Position numbers and translations under genes: made by a program. Below the pieces are notes generated by a model that saw only the letters and a list, made by a program, of their open reading frames with translations, was not told where the DNA came from and did no database searches. Positions 54,977-64,000 of a stretch of DNA of 64,000 nt are shown one piece after another. This DNA comes from Heligmosomoides polygyrus polygyrus. Lineage: Eukaryota; Nematoda; Chromadorea; Rhabditida; Heligmosomidae. The DNA is taken from the NCBI GenBank assembly GCA_947396885.1, contig OX377202.1:20274001-20338000 (forward strand), read 5' to 3'. The first letter of the stretch is position 1, and each line of letters starts with the position of its first letter.

Positions 54977-56265
54977 GGTTGTTGCGAAAGTTCATTTTTT
55001 GAATGTGCTTTTTTCTAACTAACGCTGCCTTATGACGACCTATCTTTAGTCACATAAAGAGATAAGGTATGTATAAGTTTGCTGTCCTTGCTAGCTACTC
55101 ACTCTCGCGTAACTCCTCCTAGAAAAATAGAGCTCTCAAAAGAATACATCAGAGGTCTCGTATTGTATGACTTAATATTTCCTGAGTGAGCAGACGCTTC
55201 CTGTCGTCGCATCAATGATGCATTTGGGGAGGGCCACACAGTTTCCGATCGCACCGCACGAGAATGGTTAGAAACCTTTTGCAAAAGTGAGTTTAACCTT
55301 CAAGATTCGTTCAGCTCAGGATGTGAATCCAATGTTGTCAACGACCAATTGCGACAGCTGGGTAAATTGGACCCACTGCGAACTACTCGTGAACTTGCGC
55401 AGGACCTGGGTGTGCACTATGCCACCACCGCCAGGCACCTACATCAACTGGGGCAATTGCTCTCGTACAAGTGCACAGAGAGTTGGCAGAGTCTCTTCGA
55501 GCGCAGAACCCAGCTGCGGACTCCCTCTGAGCGATGAAAGTACCCAACAGCAATGGACGATCTCGCACTCCATCGCGAACGCATGTTGGGCCGCCGCGCT
55601 GCTGGCAAATTGCCAACAGCCGCCCTTCGCCCAACTAATGCGGCCGAGAAGTGGTGCCTGTACGTCAACATCGAGAGGAGCAGACACTGGGTTGACAAAG
55701 GTGAGCAGCCTGAGCCGCAGCCAAAGGAGGGTCCTCACCCGAAGAGCATGCGTTCTGTTTGTTGGAAATACAAAGGTGCAAGCTACTATGAGCGCTGGTC
55801 CGTAACGAAACTCTAACAGCAGACTTGTACTGTCAGCAGTTAGATAACTGGATGCGGAGAAAAAAAAGAGAAGCGTCCGAATCATGGCATAAACCGATTT
55901 TTGCACGAGAATGCTCGACCACACATTGCAAGAATGACTCGCCAAAAGCTTCTCGACCTTGGATGGGAAGTGCTGCCTCAGCCACCGTACAGCCCAGATA
56001 TTGCACCAACAGACCTTTTCCTGTCTCTCTCAGATGCCATTTAGGGAAAACGTTCGATGACGAGGGCGACATAGTACGTTGGCTGCCTGGCTTTTTCGAA
56101 TGTAAGCCAGAAAAGTTCTACGCTGACGGTATAGGGAGCTGCCTGAAACGTGGAGAAGAGTGATAGAACATGATGGCGGCTGCTTCGTTTCTTGATGTGT
56201 GTTTCGTTTTTTTGGGCAACTAAAAATGTGGTGTCCTAAGAATGGCGAGAACTTCTGGAACAACC
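54977..56265 (+). pseudogene. mariner element, about 1.29 kb (duplicate copy 1)
   Basis: Inverted ends GGTTGTTGCGAAAGTTC (left) and complement of GAACTTCTGGAACAACC (right), with TA at 54975-54976 and 56266-56267. Transposase pieces are SDRTAREWLETFCKSEFNLQ; LRTTRELAQDLGVHYATTAR; AEKWCLYVNIERSRHWVDKG; FLHENARPHIARMTRQKLLD; and PPYSPDIAPTDLFLSLSD. Catalytic regions are recognisable, but stops and frameshifts break the ORF. The length is that of a full mariner. Confidence 0.88.
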
Positions 56266-56267
56266 TA

Positions 56268-57365
56268 TACTTAGGCCGGTCCAATTAATGGTGAGATGAT
56301 ACTGGCGGCAATGTTGATGAATCTGGCCCCAGGCCACCCCTGTGACTCAGTTTTCGAGTTCATAGTCGTGAGGAGGGAACCAAAAATTTATTAAAATGCC
56401 TGAACTTTGTGGAAGAAATTTAGTACGATTTCATACTAGAATTGCACCGAGAACGTATAATCTTCTAGCAAAATAGATAGCATCATTGAAATAAAAAATG
56501 GGCCAAGATACTGTAAATGAATTGCGTTTTCAATACGTCAGCAGATCCGATACAGAAAAGACCGTGCTTTTCACGTCCTATTCATTTGCAAATGTTTCAA
56601 CTCACAAGTGCTCACAAGTAATATATATTTTTATGCTTCCTGCGTTATTTATTTTGGGTTCGTTAACGTAGTTGTTTTCTATGCAATGAGTGGGTTCAAC
56701 GTGCACGGAACACATTCAGTTCTTATGAAATCGTTTAAGAGCGATCCACGCCAACTAGGATTGCAGCGCAATCTCTTATCTCTCCATTCCCTCTTTTCCT
56801 TCACGGGGCTTAGGCTACTGCCAAATAGTCCTCATGCAAACGCAGAGAGTTTGGCGCAATACGGGTTGCTGGGTGGGGTGGGAAGGTGTGTTCTCTGCTT
56901 GGATATTTTCGATATAGAACCGACAGAATAAAATATTCCTCTTTCCTAGCGGAGAATCACGATAGCAATTATAACTAATCGCCTACTGCCGTTTGAATGT
57001 TTCAGCGCCCTTTCTACAATATCCCCAAACCGGCACATCACCTAAGCCGTTGTCATCGGAGCTCGTTTCTGTCCATGAGCGCGCAAACCTACAGGCACCT
57101 CTAGGAAGGATAAGAGTGCTAACGCACCTCAAGGAAAAATAAGACCTATCGAAGCTGCTCGTGCACAAACCACCCGCTAGGGAAAGGACAACCTAAGCGA
57201 GGGCCATCCAAGCTGCTTATGCTCAAACCGCTCTTGTTGCTCAGTAGGAATTACGCAAAGATCGAGTGTCCACGTGGACGCCGACGAGATGCACGACGCA
57301 ACTGCAGTGTCCCGCAAACCTGCACATCAACCCGCAGTTCGAACGGCAGTAGATGATTAGTTACA
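56268..57365. other. Shared duplicated flank, no clear gene
   Basis: Matches 61285-62391. A frame near 56996-57146 (APFLQYPQTGTSPKPLSSEL) follows a TTTCAG in this copy only; copy 2 has TTTCCG. An exon is possible but unsupported. Confidence 0.35.
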
Positions 57366-57592
57366 AATAGGACTGGGAATCACCCCTACATTAGATAATC
57401 GAGAACCGACGTTTGTCTGTCTGTGTGTTTGTTTGTTTGCATAGGAGTGCTGAAGGAGTGTGTTGGGGGAAAGTGTGAGGATGAGGGAGGGGGTTGTGCA
57501 ACGTGCCTGGCGACTCAGTAGACGTGCCGAACACGTTGATTTAGTAGACGTTTCAAACACATCGCCAAACGCACCTGGAGATACGGTGCTGG
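57366..57592 (+). repeat. Dispersed repeat R1, cut by assembly gap
   Basis: GGACTGGGAATCACCCCTACA, the GTTTGTTTGTTTGCATAGGAG stretch and GTGCCTGGCGACTCAGTAGAC match 63663-64000. The sequence stops at the N run. Confidence 0.8.
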
Positions 57593-57792
57593 NNNNNNNN
57601 NNNNNNNNNNNNNNNNNNNNNNNNNNNNNNNNNNNNNNNNNNNNNNNNNNNNNNNNNNNNNNNNNNNNNNNNNNNNNNNNNNNNNNNNNNNNNNNNNNNN
57701 NNNNNNNNNNNNNNNNNNNNNNNNNNNNNNNNNNNNNNNNNNNNNNNNNNNNNNNNNNNNNNNNNNNNNNNNNNNNNNNNNNNNNNNNNNNN
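57593..57792. other. Assembly gap (200 N)
   Basis: Exactly 200 unknown bases between R1 and an inverted-repeat arm. The round number suggests a nominal length. Frames spanning it are meaningless. Confidence 0.99.
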
Positions 57793-57979
57793 CCTGCCAC
57801 GAGGAGCCGCGCACCAACGCACAAATGAGCGGATTTCGGTAATTTCGGCCATTTTTTCGGCCAGAACAAAACAACACCCTCACTTCGAGCTCCGTTAGGC
57901 GCCTTTCATACTCGCGCCGCCGCGCGGCGCGGCGTGATGGTTGACATAGCTATCGATTTTCGCGCGGCCCGCGGCGCCC
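57793..57979. repeat. Outer left-arm piece of the inverted repeat, second occurrence
   Basis: CCTGCCACGAGGAGCC..GCACCAACGCACAAATGAGC matches 51481-51590. The following GC-rich MITE-like piece (CGCGCCGCCGCGCGGCG) differs from copy 1. Confidence 0.75.
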
Positions 57980-59181
57980 CATCGCATTCATACTCCGCCG
58001 CCTCAAGACACCACATTTGACGGAATTTCGGGTTACGGTATTCGGCGAATCGCGCCGCTGGAGGAAGGACGCGGCGCGGCGCGATCAGCTGCGCTAGACT
58101 CGATGTGGAGTGGGAGATTCACCACCGAGATGAATCATTTTGCTATGTCCTCCTTGTTTTGGCTCCTCAACTAACAAAACAAAGAAGGTGTAGCAAAATT
58201 ATGACACTATTGCACTTTCAGGACTTCACAGGTCGATGAGAGGTCGAAAAGGTTTTTTTGACCATACTTCTCAGGGGGGGGGGTTATTTAGGGCACTGAT
58301 CACGAACCTGGCATCCGTTTTCGGTGACCATTGCCTTAGTCACCCGTACCTTTCGTAACCTAGGAAGGAATGGAAATCTGTAGACATTCACGAGGTTCTA
58401 CCTAATACACTAAAGATATGTTCAGTGAACAATGACTCTGAGCGATTCTCGACAATGAGTACCTTCCAGCAATTTTACTTTTGAACCCGCACATTTGCAA
58501 AATAGAGAGTCGTTTAGTGCCATTTGCATTGCAGGGGACTCGACTCAATACCACACTGACCAATTTCAACCGTAGGTTGAGCAGTCGACTTCGACCCCAG
58601 CTTTAAGAGAGGATTCGTCGCTCCCCACAGGAATTCCACCACTAACATTAGCCAGATGCATTCGGCTGATCGACCATACGAATCCTTTCTGTTTTGGTTC
58701 TTCAGTGACTCATGGACCGTCTCCTCCGTCGTCCTCTGTGGCGCACGGAACTCAGTACGTAGAAGTTGATCGCCGCGCGTCGCTGACGCTCCTTTTTCTA
58801 ACTACAATCGCGCAGCGGCGCGTCAAATTCGGGCGCGGCGTGACTGGCCGCGCTGCGCCCCGAATTGACGCGCCGCTGCGCGACGGGGGTATAAAAGGCG
58901 CCTTACGCAGCTCTCCGTAGCAGGACTCGCTTCGATAGAGTGGGTGAACTCTGTTTGGTTGCAGCCGAGGTCTACTGCCAACGCCTGTTGATGAGCGTTT
59001 TTACTTTTTCTGTCTTTTGCATGTTTTCGGATCACATTCTTTGCGTTTTAGGTCGACCTAGGAATATTGAATGTTTTACATCCTAGACCTATCAAAAATC
59101 TCTGCACTCACCCATCTGATCGTTAGATAGAGCCTATTCTCCTTTAACATCATTCACGGTACCTCACGACGAGCCTAAAAT

Positions 59182-59832
59182 ATGCTGCAGGAATGGTCAA
59201 CTGTGATTCGAACGATATCGGACACATTGCCACCACCACAGCTGTTCAAAAGGGGCGACAGATTCCTTGCGAAGGTTCTCAGTGCCGTTTCGCCGTTGGA
59301 GTTCTATGTTATCAAGGTCGCTCATATTAGGTAAGGCGAGTGAAAGGCGAGTGAGTGAGTTATCGCTGAGAAAAATTTGCGACCGTCAAATCTATCCTAA
59401 TGGGGCTGGGGGAGCACTTGATTCTGGCCCAACAGTGGTGACGAAACTGAAAAGAAGCTGCTTTACAAAGACAACATAATCAATCCAAGTCGAAGGTAGG
59501 CACATGGTGTTGGTTCAATCCTAGTTAGTGGTTGGCGATCTTGAAAGGCTTCTCGATCCAACGAAACAAACATTATGGTTTTGCCATACGGGCACAAAAT
59601 CTACAAAATCTAACCTTTTCGCATATCTTCACGCTCCCGCGGCTTCATAGATTCGTCAATGGTGTTCGAACAGTCATCAAGAACTCATTCTCCACGTTCG
59701 CATTGCACTGAGCGGTTGCGCTAGCCATCGCTCCTGCATCATCCTTTCCCTTTTGCCAGGTATTCAGAGCAAATTCTCAGTGAGATTACACCCGAACAAC
59801 GAGAAAAATAAACTATTGTGGCTATTGGGAAA
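59182..59832 (+). pseudogene. Tudor-like exon pair, copy 2, with nonsense change
   Basis: The first exon (59182-59330) is the same as copy 1. The second (59781-59832) has TAA where copy 1 has TCA, so EITPEQREK is followed by a stop. Only copy 1 could encode the longer product. Confidence 0.45.
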
Positions 59833-60002
59833 GTGAGCTTGGAGAACGCAAGAGAACCTAACAGGGAAACATTTGCGAAAGAACGACCGCACGTACGCCT
59901 AAACTACGGTGTAGATTTTGTGCTCACGTGGTACAATCATTCCTAACAAAGCGAAACGCAATAAGGTAATAACATGCAGAAATAAGGGCACTCGATTTAG
60001 TA

Positions 60003-61282
60003 GGTTGTTGCGAAAGTTCCTGCCATTTTTTGAATGTGCTTTTTTTCTAACTAACGCTGCCTTATGACGACCTATCTTTAGTCACATAAAGAGATCAGGT
60101 ATGTATAAGTTTGCTGTTCTTGCTAGCTACTCACTCTCGCGTAACTCCTCCTAGAAAAATGGAGCTCTCAAAAGAATACATCAGAGGTCTCGTATTGTAT
60201 GACTTAAAATTTCCTGAGTGAGCAGCCGCTTCCTGTCGTCGCATCAATGATGCATTTGGGGAGGGCCACACAGTGTCCGATCGCACCGCACGAGAATGGT
60301 TCGCGAGCTTTTGCAAGAGTGAGTTTAACCTTTAAGATTCGTTCAGGTCAGGATGTGAATCCAATGTTGACAACGACCAATTGCGACAGTTGGGTAAATT
60401 GGACCCAACTTGCGCAGGACTTGGGTGTGCACTATGCCACCATCGCCAGGCACCTACATCAACTGGGGCAATTGCTCTCGTACAAGTGCACAGAGAGTTA
60501 GCAGAGTCTCTTCGAGCGCAGAACACAGCTGCGCACTCCCTCTGAGCGACGAAAGAACCCAACAGCAATGGACGATCTCGCACTCCATCGCGAACGCATG
60601 TTGGGCCGCCGCGCTGCTGGCAAATTGCCAACAGCCGCCCTTCGCCCAACTAATGCGGCCGAGAAGTGGTGCCTGTACGTCAACACCGAGAGGAGCAGAC
60701 ACTGGGTTGACAAAGGTGAGCAGCCTGAGCCGCAGCCAAAGGAGGGTCCTCACCCGTCGAAGAGCATGCGTTCTGTTTGGTGGGAATACAAAGGTGCAAT
60801 CTACTATGAGCGCTGGCCCGTAACGAAACTCTAACAGCAGACTTGTACTGTCAGCAGTTAGAAAACTGGCCGCGGAGAAAAAAAGAGAAGCGTCCGAATC
60901 ATGGCACAAACCGATTTTTGCACGAGAATGCTCGACCGCACATTGCAAGAATGACTCGCCAAAAGCTTCTCGACCTTGGATGGGAAGTGCTGCCTCACCC
61001 ACCGTACAGCCCAGATATTGCACCAACAGACCTTTTCCTGTCTCTCTCAGATTCCCTACAGGGAAAACGTTCGATGACGAGAGCGACATGGTACGTTGGC
61101 TGCCTGGCTTTTTCGAATGTAAGCCAGAAACGTACTACGCTGACGGTATAGGGAGCTGCCTGAAACGCAGAGAAGAGTGATAGAACATGATGGCGGCTGC
61201 TTCGTTTCTTGATGTGTGTTTCGTTTTTTTGGGCAACTAAAAATGTGGTGTCCTAAGAATGGCGAGAACTTCTGGAACAACC
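60003..61282 (+). pseudogene. mariner element (duplicate copy 2)
   Basis: Same ends and flanking TA (60001-60002, 61283-61284) as 54977-56265. Transposase pieces include QLAQDLGVHYATIARHLHQ, LHENARPHIARMTRQKLLDL and HPPYSPDIAPTDLFLSLSDS. It was copied with the segment, not by separate transposition. It has a 16-bp deletion at about 60412 relative to copy 1 and independent defects. Confidence 0.88.
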
Positions 61283-62393
61283 TATACTTAGGCCGGTCCA
61301 ATTAATGGTGAGATGATACTGGCGGCATTGTTGATGAATCTGGCCCCAGGCCACCCCTGTGACTCAGTTTTCGAGTTTATAGTCGTGAGGAGGGAACCGA
61401 AAATTTATTAAAATGCCTGAACTTTGTGGAAGAAATTTAGTACGATTTGATACTAGAATTGCACCGAGAACGTATAATCTTCTAGCAAAATAGATAGCAT
61501 CATTGAAATAAAAAATGGGCCAAGACACTGTAAATGAATTGCGTTTTCAATACGTCAGCAGATCCGATACAGAAAAGACCATGCTTTTCACGTCCTATTC
61601 ATTTGCAAATGTTTCAACTCACAAGTGCTCACAAATAATATATATTCTTATGCTTCCTGCGTTATTTATTTTGTGTTCGTTAATGTAGTTGTTTTCTATG
61701 CAATGAGTGGGTTCAACGTGCACGGAACACATTCAGTTCTTATGAAATCGTTTAAGAGCGATCAACCAACTAGGATTGCAGCGCAATCTCTTATCTCTCC
61801 ATCCTCTCTTTTCCTTTACGGGGCTTCGGCTACTGCCAAATAGTCCTCATGCAAACGCAGAGAGTTTGGCGCAATACGGGTTGGGGGTGGGGTGGGAGGG
61901 TGTATTCTCTGCTTGGATATTTTCGATATAGAACCGACAGAATAAAATATTCCTCTTTCCTTGCGGAGAATCACGATAGCAATTATAACTAGTCACCTAC
62001 TGCCGTTTGAATGTTTCCGCGCCCTTTCTACAATATCCCCAAACCGGCACATTACCCAAGCCGTTGTCATCGGAGCTCGTTTCTGTCCATGAGCGCGCAA
62101 ATCTACAGGCACCTCTAGGAAGAATAAGACTGCTAACGCACCTCAAGGAAAAATAAGACCCATCGAAGCTGCCCGTGCACAAACCACCCGCTAGGGAAAG
62201 GACAACCGGAGTGTGGGCCATCCAAGCTGCTTATGCTCAAACCGCCCTTGTTGCTCAGTAGGAATTACGCAAAGATCAAGTGTCCACGTGGACGCCGACG
62301 AGATGCACGACGCAACTGCAGTGTCCCGCAAACCTGCACATCAACACGCAGTTCGAACGGCAGTAGATGATTAGTTACAAATACAGGGTGGCC

Positions 62394-63662
62394 CATAAGT
62401 CCTGCAACAAAATTAGGAGACCTTACTGGTTGTCTTTTTCCAATTGCAAAAAAAAAACCGCATACCAACAGTTATGTAGCATATACTTAGTGTTATACTT
62501 CTGGAAAGTATCATGGTTGTAGCTGCTCTTATTACAAAGTAATGCGCTCTCACGTAAAACTACCGAAAATTCTTCTCTGGCCCGTGGTGGGGCGCTTCCG
62601 TTCCGATGTGACTAAATTTCGGAAAATTGGTTGTTGAACATGCAGTATGATGGTATTGTGTAGGGCAGTGAAGAGGCTTCTCAAGAGTGAACATTGGATG
62701 AACGGATCTGAACTACAACAGAAGAACGCTATTCATTTTCTGATCATACACGATGCAGCAACCAGCTGGAACAAATGCAACATTCAGCCGTGTGCGTAAT
62801 CTGTTACTAAGCAATATGTTGTTTCTAGAAAACTACAAGAAAAGCTCTACAAGTCCGCAAGTGAGGTGAAGACTCAGCTATGAGGAGAAGAGAGTAGAAG
62901 GAAAAATTTGTAAGCGCAGTTGGAGGGCGTCGTTCGTAATGTTATTCAGCCTCTGCCTCATTTGATGAAAAATTTCTCAAAGTTGGGCGATCCCAGAAAG
63001 GTCAAAATAATAGTGTGTTTAATGCCACCTTTGCGGGAACCTCATGATATAAAAACAACGGCCACGCATGGCAAGTTTTTGTCATACACGATTTTCCAAA
63101 ATGTCTCCCCGCACTCCATAGGTTTTTGTGTAAAAATAGTGAAAATCAATAAAAATATTCGTTTGATAGGAACAAAAAACCTAACACCATATATTAGAGA
63201 CTCAGTCGCGCTGTTTAAAGGCAAAATGCACATTCTGGTAAAGCGATTTCTGTAACAGCAAAAGAAAAGGACGTGGTAGCGGTTCTTAGTCCATCTGCAA
63301 AATATTGCACCTGCAAAAGACTAGCTGTGAAAATCCTAAATCTTTAGATTTTCAATCTTTGTTTATTAACCATCTTAAAGAAAATGTCTTGCTCTATAAA
63401 GCCTGGGAAAACTATTGTTCAATATCTTCTTTGGAACGAATAAGAAGTAAAACTCCGTAAGAGGGGCTGCGACGTGAGCTGCAAAGCAACCCACACGATC
63501 TGAAGACTCTTATCAATCCAGGAGTAGTCCCTTATGAATAATACCGCTCCACCATAATCTACAAACCATGGGCAAACAAGGTTTAAAAGTGGTTCAAATT
63601 TGGCGGTTTCTTAGCCTTTTTATACGCCTATGTTTTTGTTGCAGGACTTATGGGCCACCCTG
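62394..63662. mobile_element. Tc1/mariner-type element with CAGGGTGGCCC ends, 1.27 kb
   Basis: CAGGGTGGCCCATAAGTCCT and its exact complement bound the element, with TA on both sides (62392-62393, 63663-63664). Copy 1 has the uninterrupted site GTTACAAATAGGACTGGG at 57360-57377. The interior is broken; a 111-codon plus frame (62920-63255) has no transposase motif I recognise. It is probably a decayed or non-autonomous member. Confidence 0.85.
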
Positions 63663-64000
63663 TAGGACTGGGAATCACCCCTACACTAGATAATCGAGAA
63701 CCGACGTTTGTCTGTCTGTCTGTGTGTTTGTTTGTTTGCATAGGAGTGCTGGAGGAGTGTGTTGGGGGAAAGTGTGAGGATGAGGGAGGGGGTTGTGCAA
63801 CGTGCCTGGCGACTCAGTAGACGTGCCGAACACGCTGATTTAGTAGACGTGTCAAACACATCGCCAAACGCACCTGGAGATAGGGTGCTGGAGGAGTGTT
63901 TCAGTAGAGCTGATCTCACTAGAGCTCTCCAGGCGCGTTTGGCCACACATGACATGTGGGGAAACCATTAAGTTAATTGGATTAGTGACCTTGGCACCGT
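63663..64000 (+). repeat. Dispersed repeat R1, longest copy, runs off the window
   Basis: Contains GTCTGTCTGTCTGTGTGTTTG simple sequence, GTGCCTGGCGACTCAGTAGAC, TCTCCAGGCGCGTTTGGCCAC and a TTAATTGGATTAGTGACC end. The last two blocks are also in 25560-25850 in reverse. Confidence 0.8.

Larger units (their letters stand above)
53018..57368. repeat. Direct segmental duplication, copy 1
   Basis: Nearly identical, in the same order and orientation, to about 57980-62392. It contains a right inverted-repeat arm, the Tudor-like exons and a mariner. Differences are scattered substitutions and small indels. The offset between copies is about 4.96-5.03 kb. Confidence 0.92.
57980..62393. repeat. Direct segmental duplication, copy 2
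   Basis: Counterpart of 53018-57368. It carries an extra GC-rich piece at about 58044-58120 and ends at TA (62392-62393), where the mariner-like element is inserted. Confidence 0.92.

Noticed and set aside
57357..57883. Open frames of 99-170 codons
   Set aside because: They span the run of 200 N, so their translation is not sequence-based.
60454..61089. 211-codon minus-strand open frame
   Set aside because: It is antisense to the mariner transposase frames at 60003-61282, whose motifs are clear on the plus strand.

Overview
The window looks like accessory, repeat-rich chromosomal DNA of a clade V parasitic nematode, most likely a strongylid such as a hookworm; this is inferred, not proven. 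The grounds are: nematode-type transthyretin-like (TTR-like) secreted protein genes with short exons and GT-AG introns; a 22-nt sequence one mismatch from spliced leader SL1; nematode-type RTE, Penelope-like, mariner, piggyBac and tRNA-derived SINE remnants; and no operon or prokaryotic gene layout. Positions 57593-57792 are a 200-N assembly gap. Almost all long ORFs in this window are shadows of dead transposons.

Host genes. Three apparently intact TTR-like genes lie on the minus strand: A (9485-10575), B (22810-24163) and D (42860-43759). A fourth, C (33025-36950), is a decayed duplicate of B. It has lost its start codon, has a 10-bp deletion in exon 2 and has lost its stop. Its last intron holds a 2.56-kb transposon and its 3' flank holds a mariner. 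All share the same plan: a signal-peptide exon of about 160 bp, a 128-bp exon and a 138-bp exon. The only other host-like coding signal is a Tudor-like exon pair at 54156-54807. It is repeated at 59182-59832, where one exon carries a stop.

Layout. 0-9 kb: RTE fragment, a 0.93-kb foldback element, an inverted tRNA-like pair, mariner copies and a mariner MITE. 9.5-14 kb: TTR A and SINEs. 14-22 kb: nested transposons. A 2.15-kb terminal-inverted-repeat element with 42-bp arrays interrupts an RTE retrotransposon, then come a mariner remnant and a short LTR retroelement that interrupts a Penelope-like element. 22-24 kb: TTR B. 25-30 kb: SINEs, two mariners and a foldback element. 30-37 kb: MITE, SL1-like sequence and pseudogene C with its insertions. 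37-42 kb: inverted-repeat elements, GC-rich MITEs, a 1.8-kb palindrome and a mariner-like copy. 42.8-43.8 kb: TTR D. 44-50 kb: tandem repeats, SINE, dead piggyBac and an RTE fragment. 51-64 kb: a long inverted repeat, then a 4-5 kb direct duplication (about 53.0-57.4 and 58.0-62.4 kb). The second copy has since received a mariner-like element.

The most notable observation is the pair of related TIR elements (15649-17798 and 33776-36339). They share 15-bp termini, 42-bp arrays near both ends in a conserved orientation, and 10-bp target duplications. One insertion site is supported by the interrupted RTE reading frame and the other by the empty site in paralogue B. I could not recognise a transposase in either.
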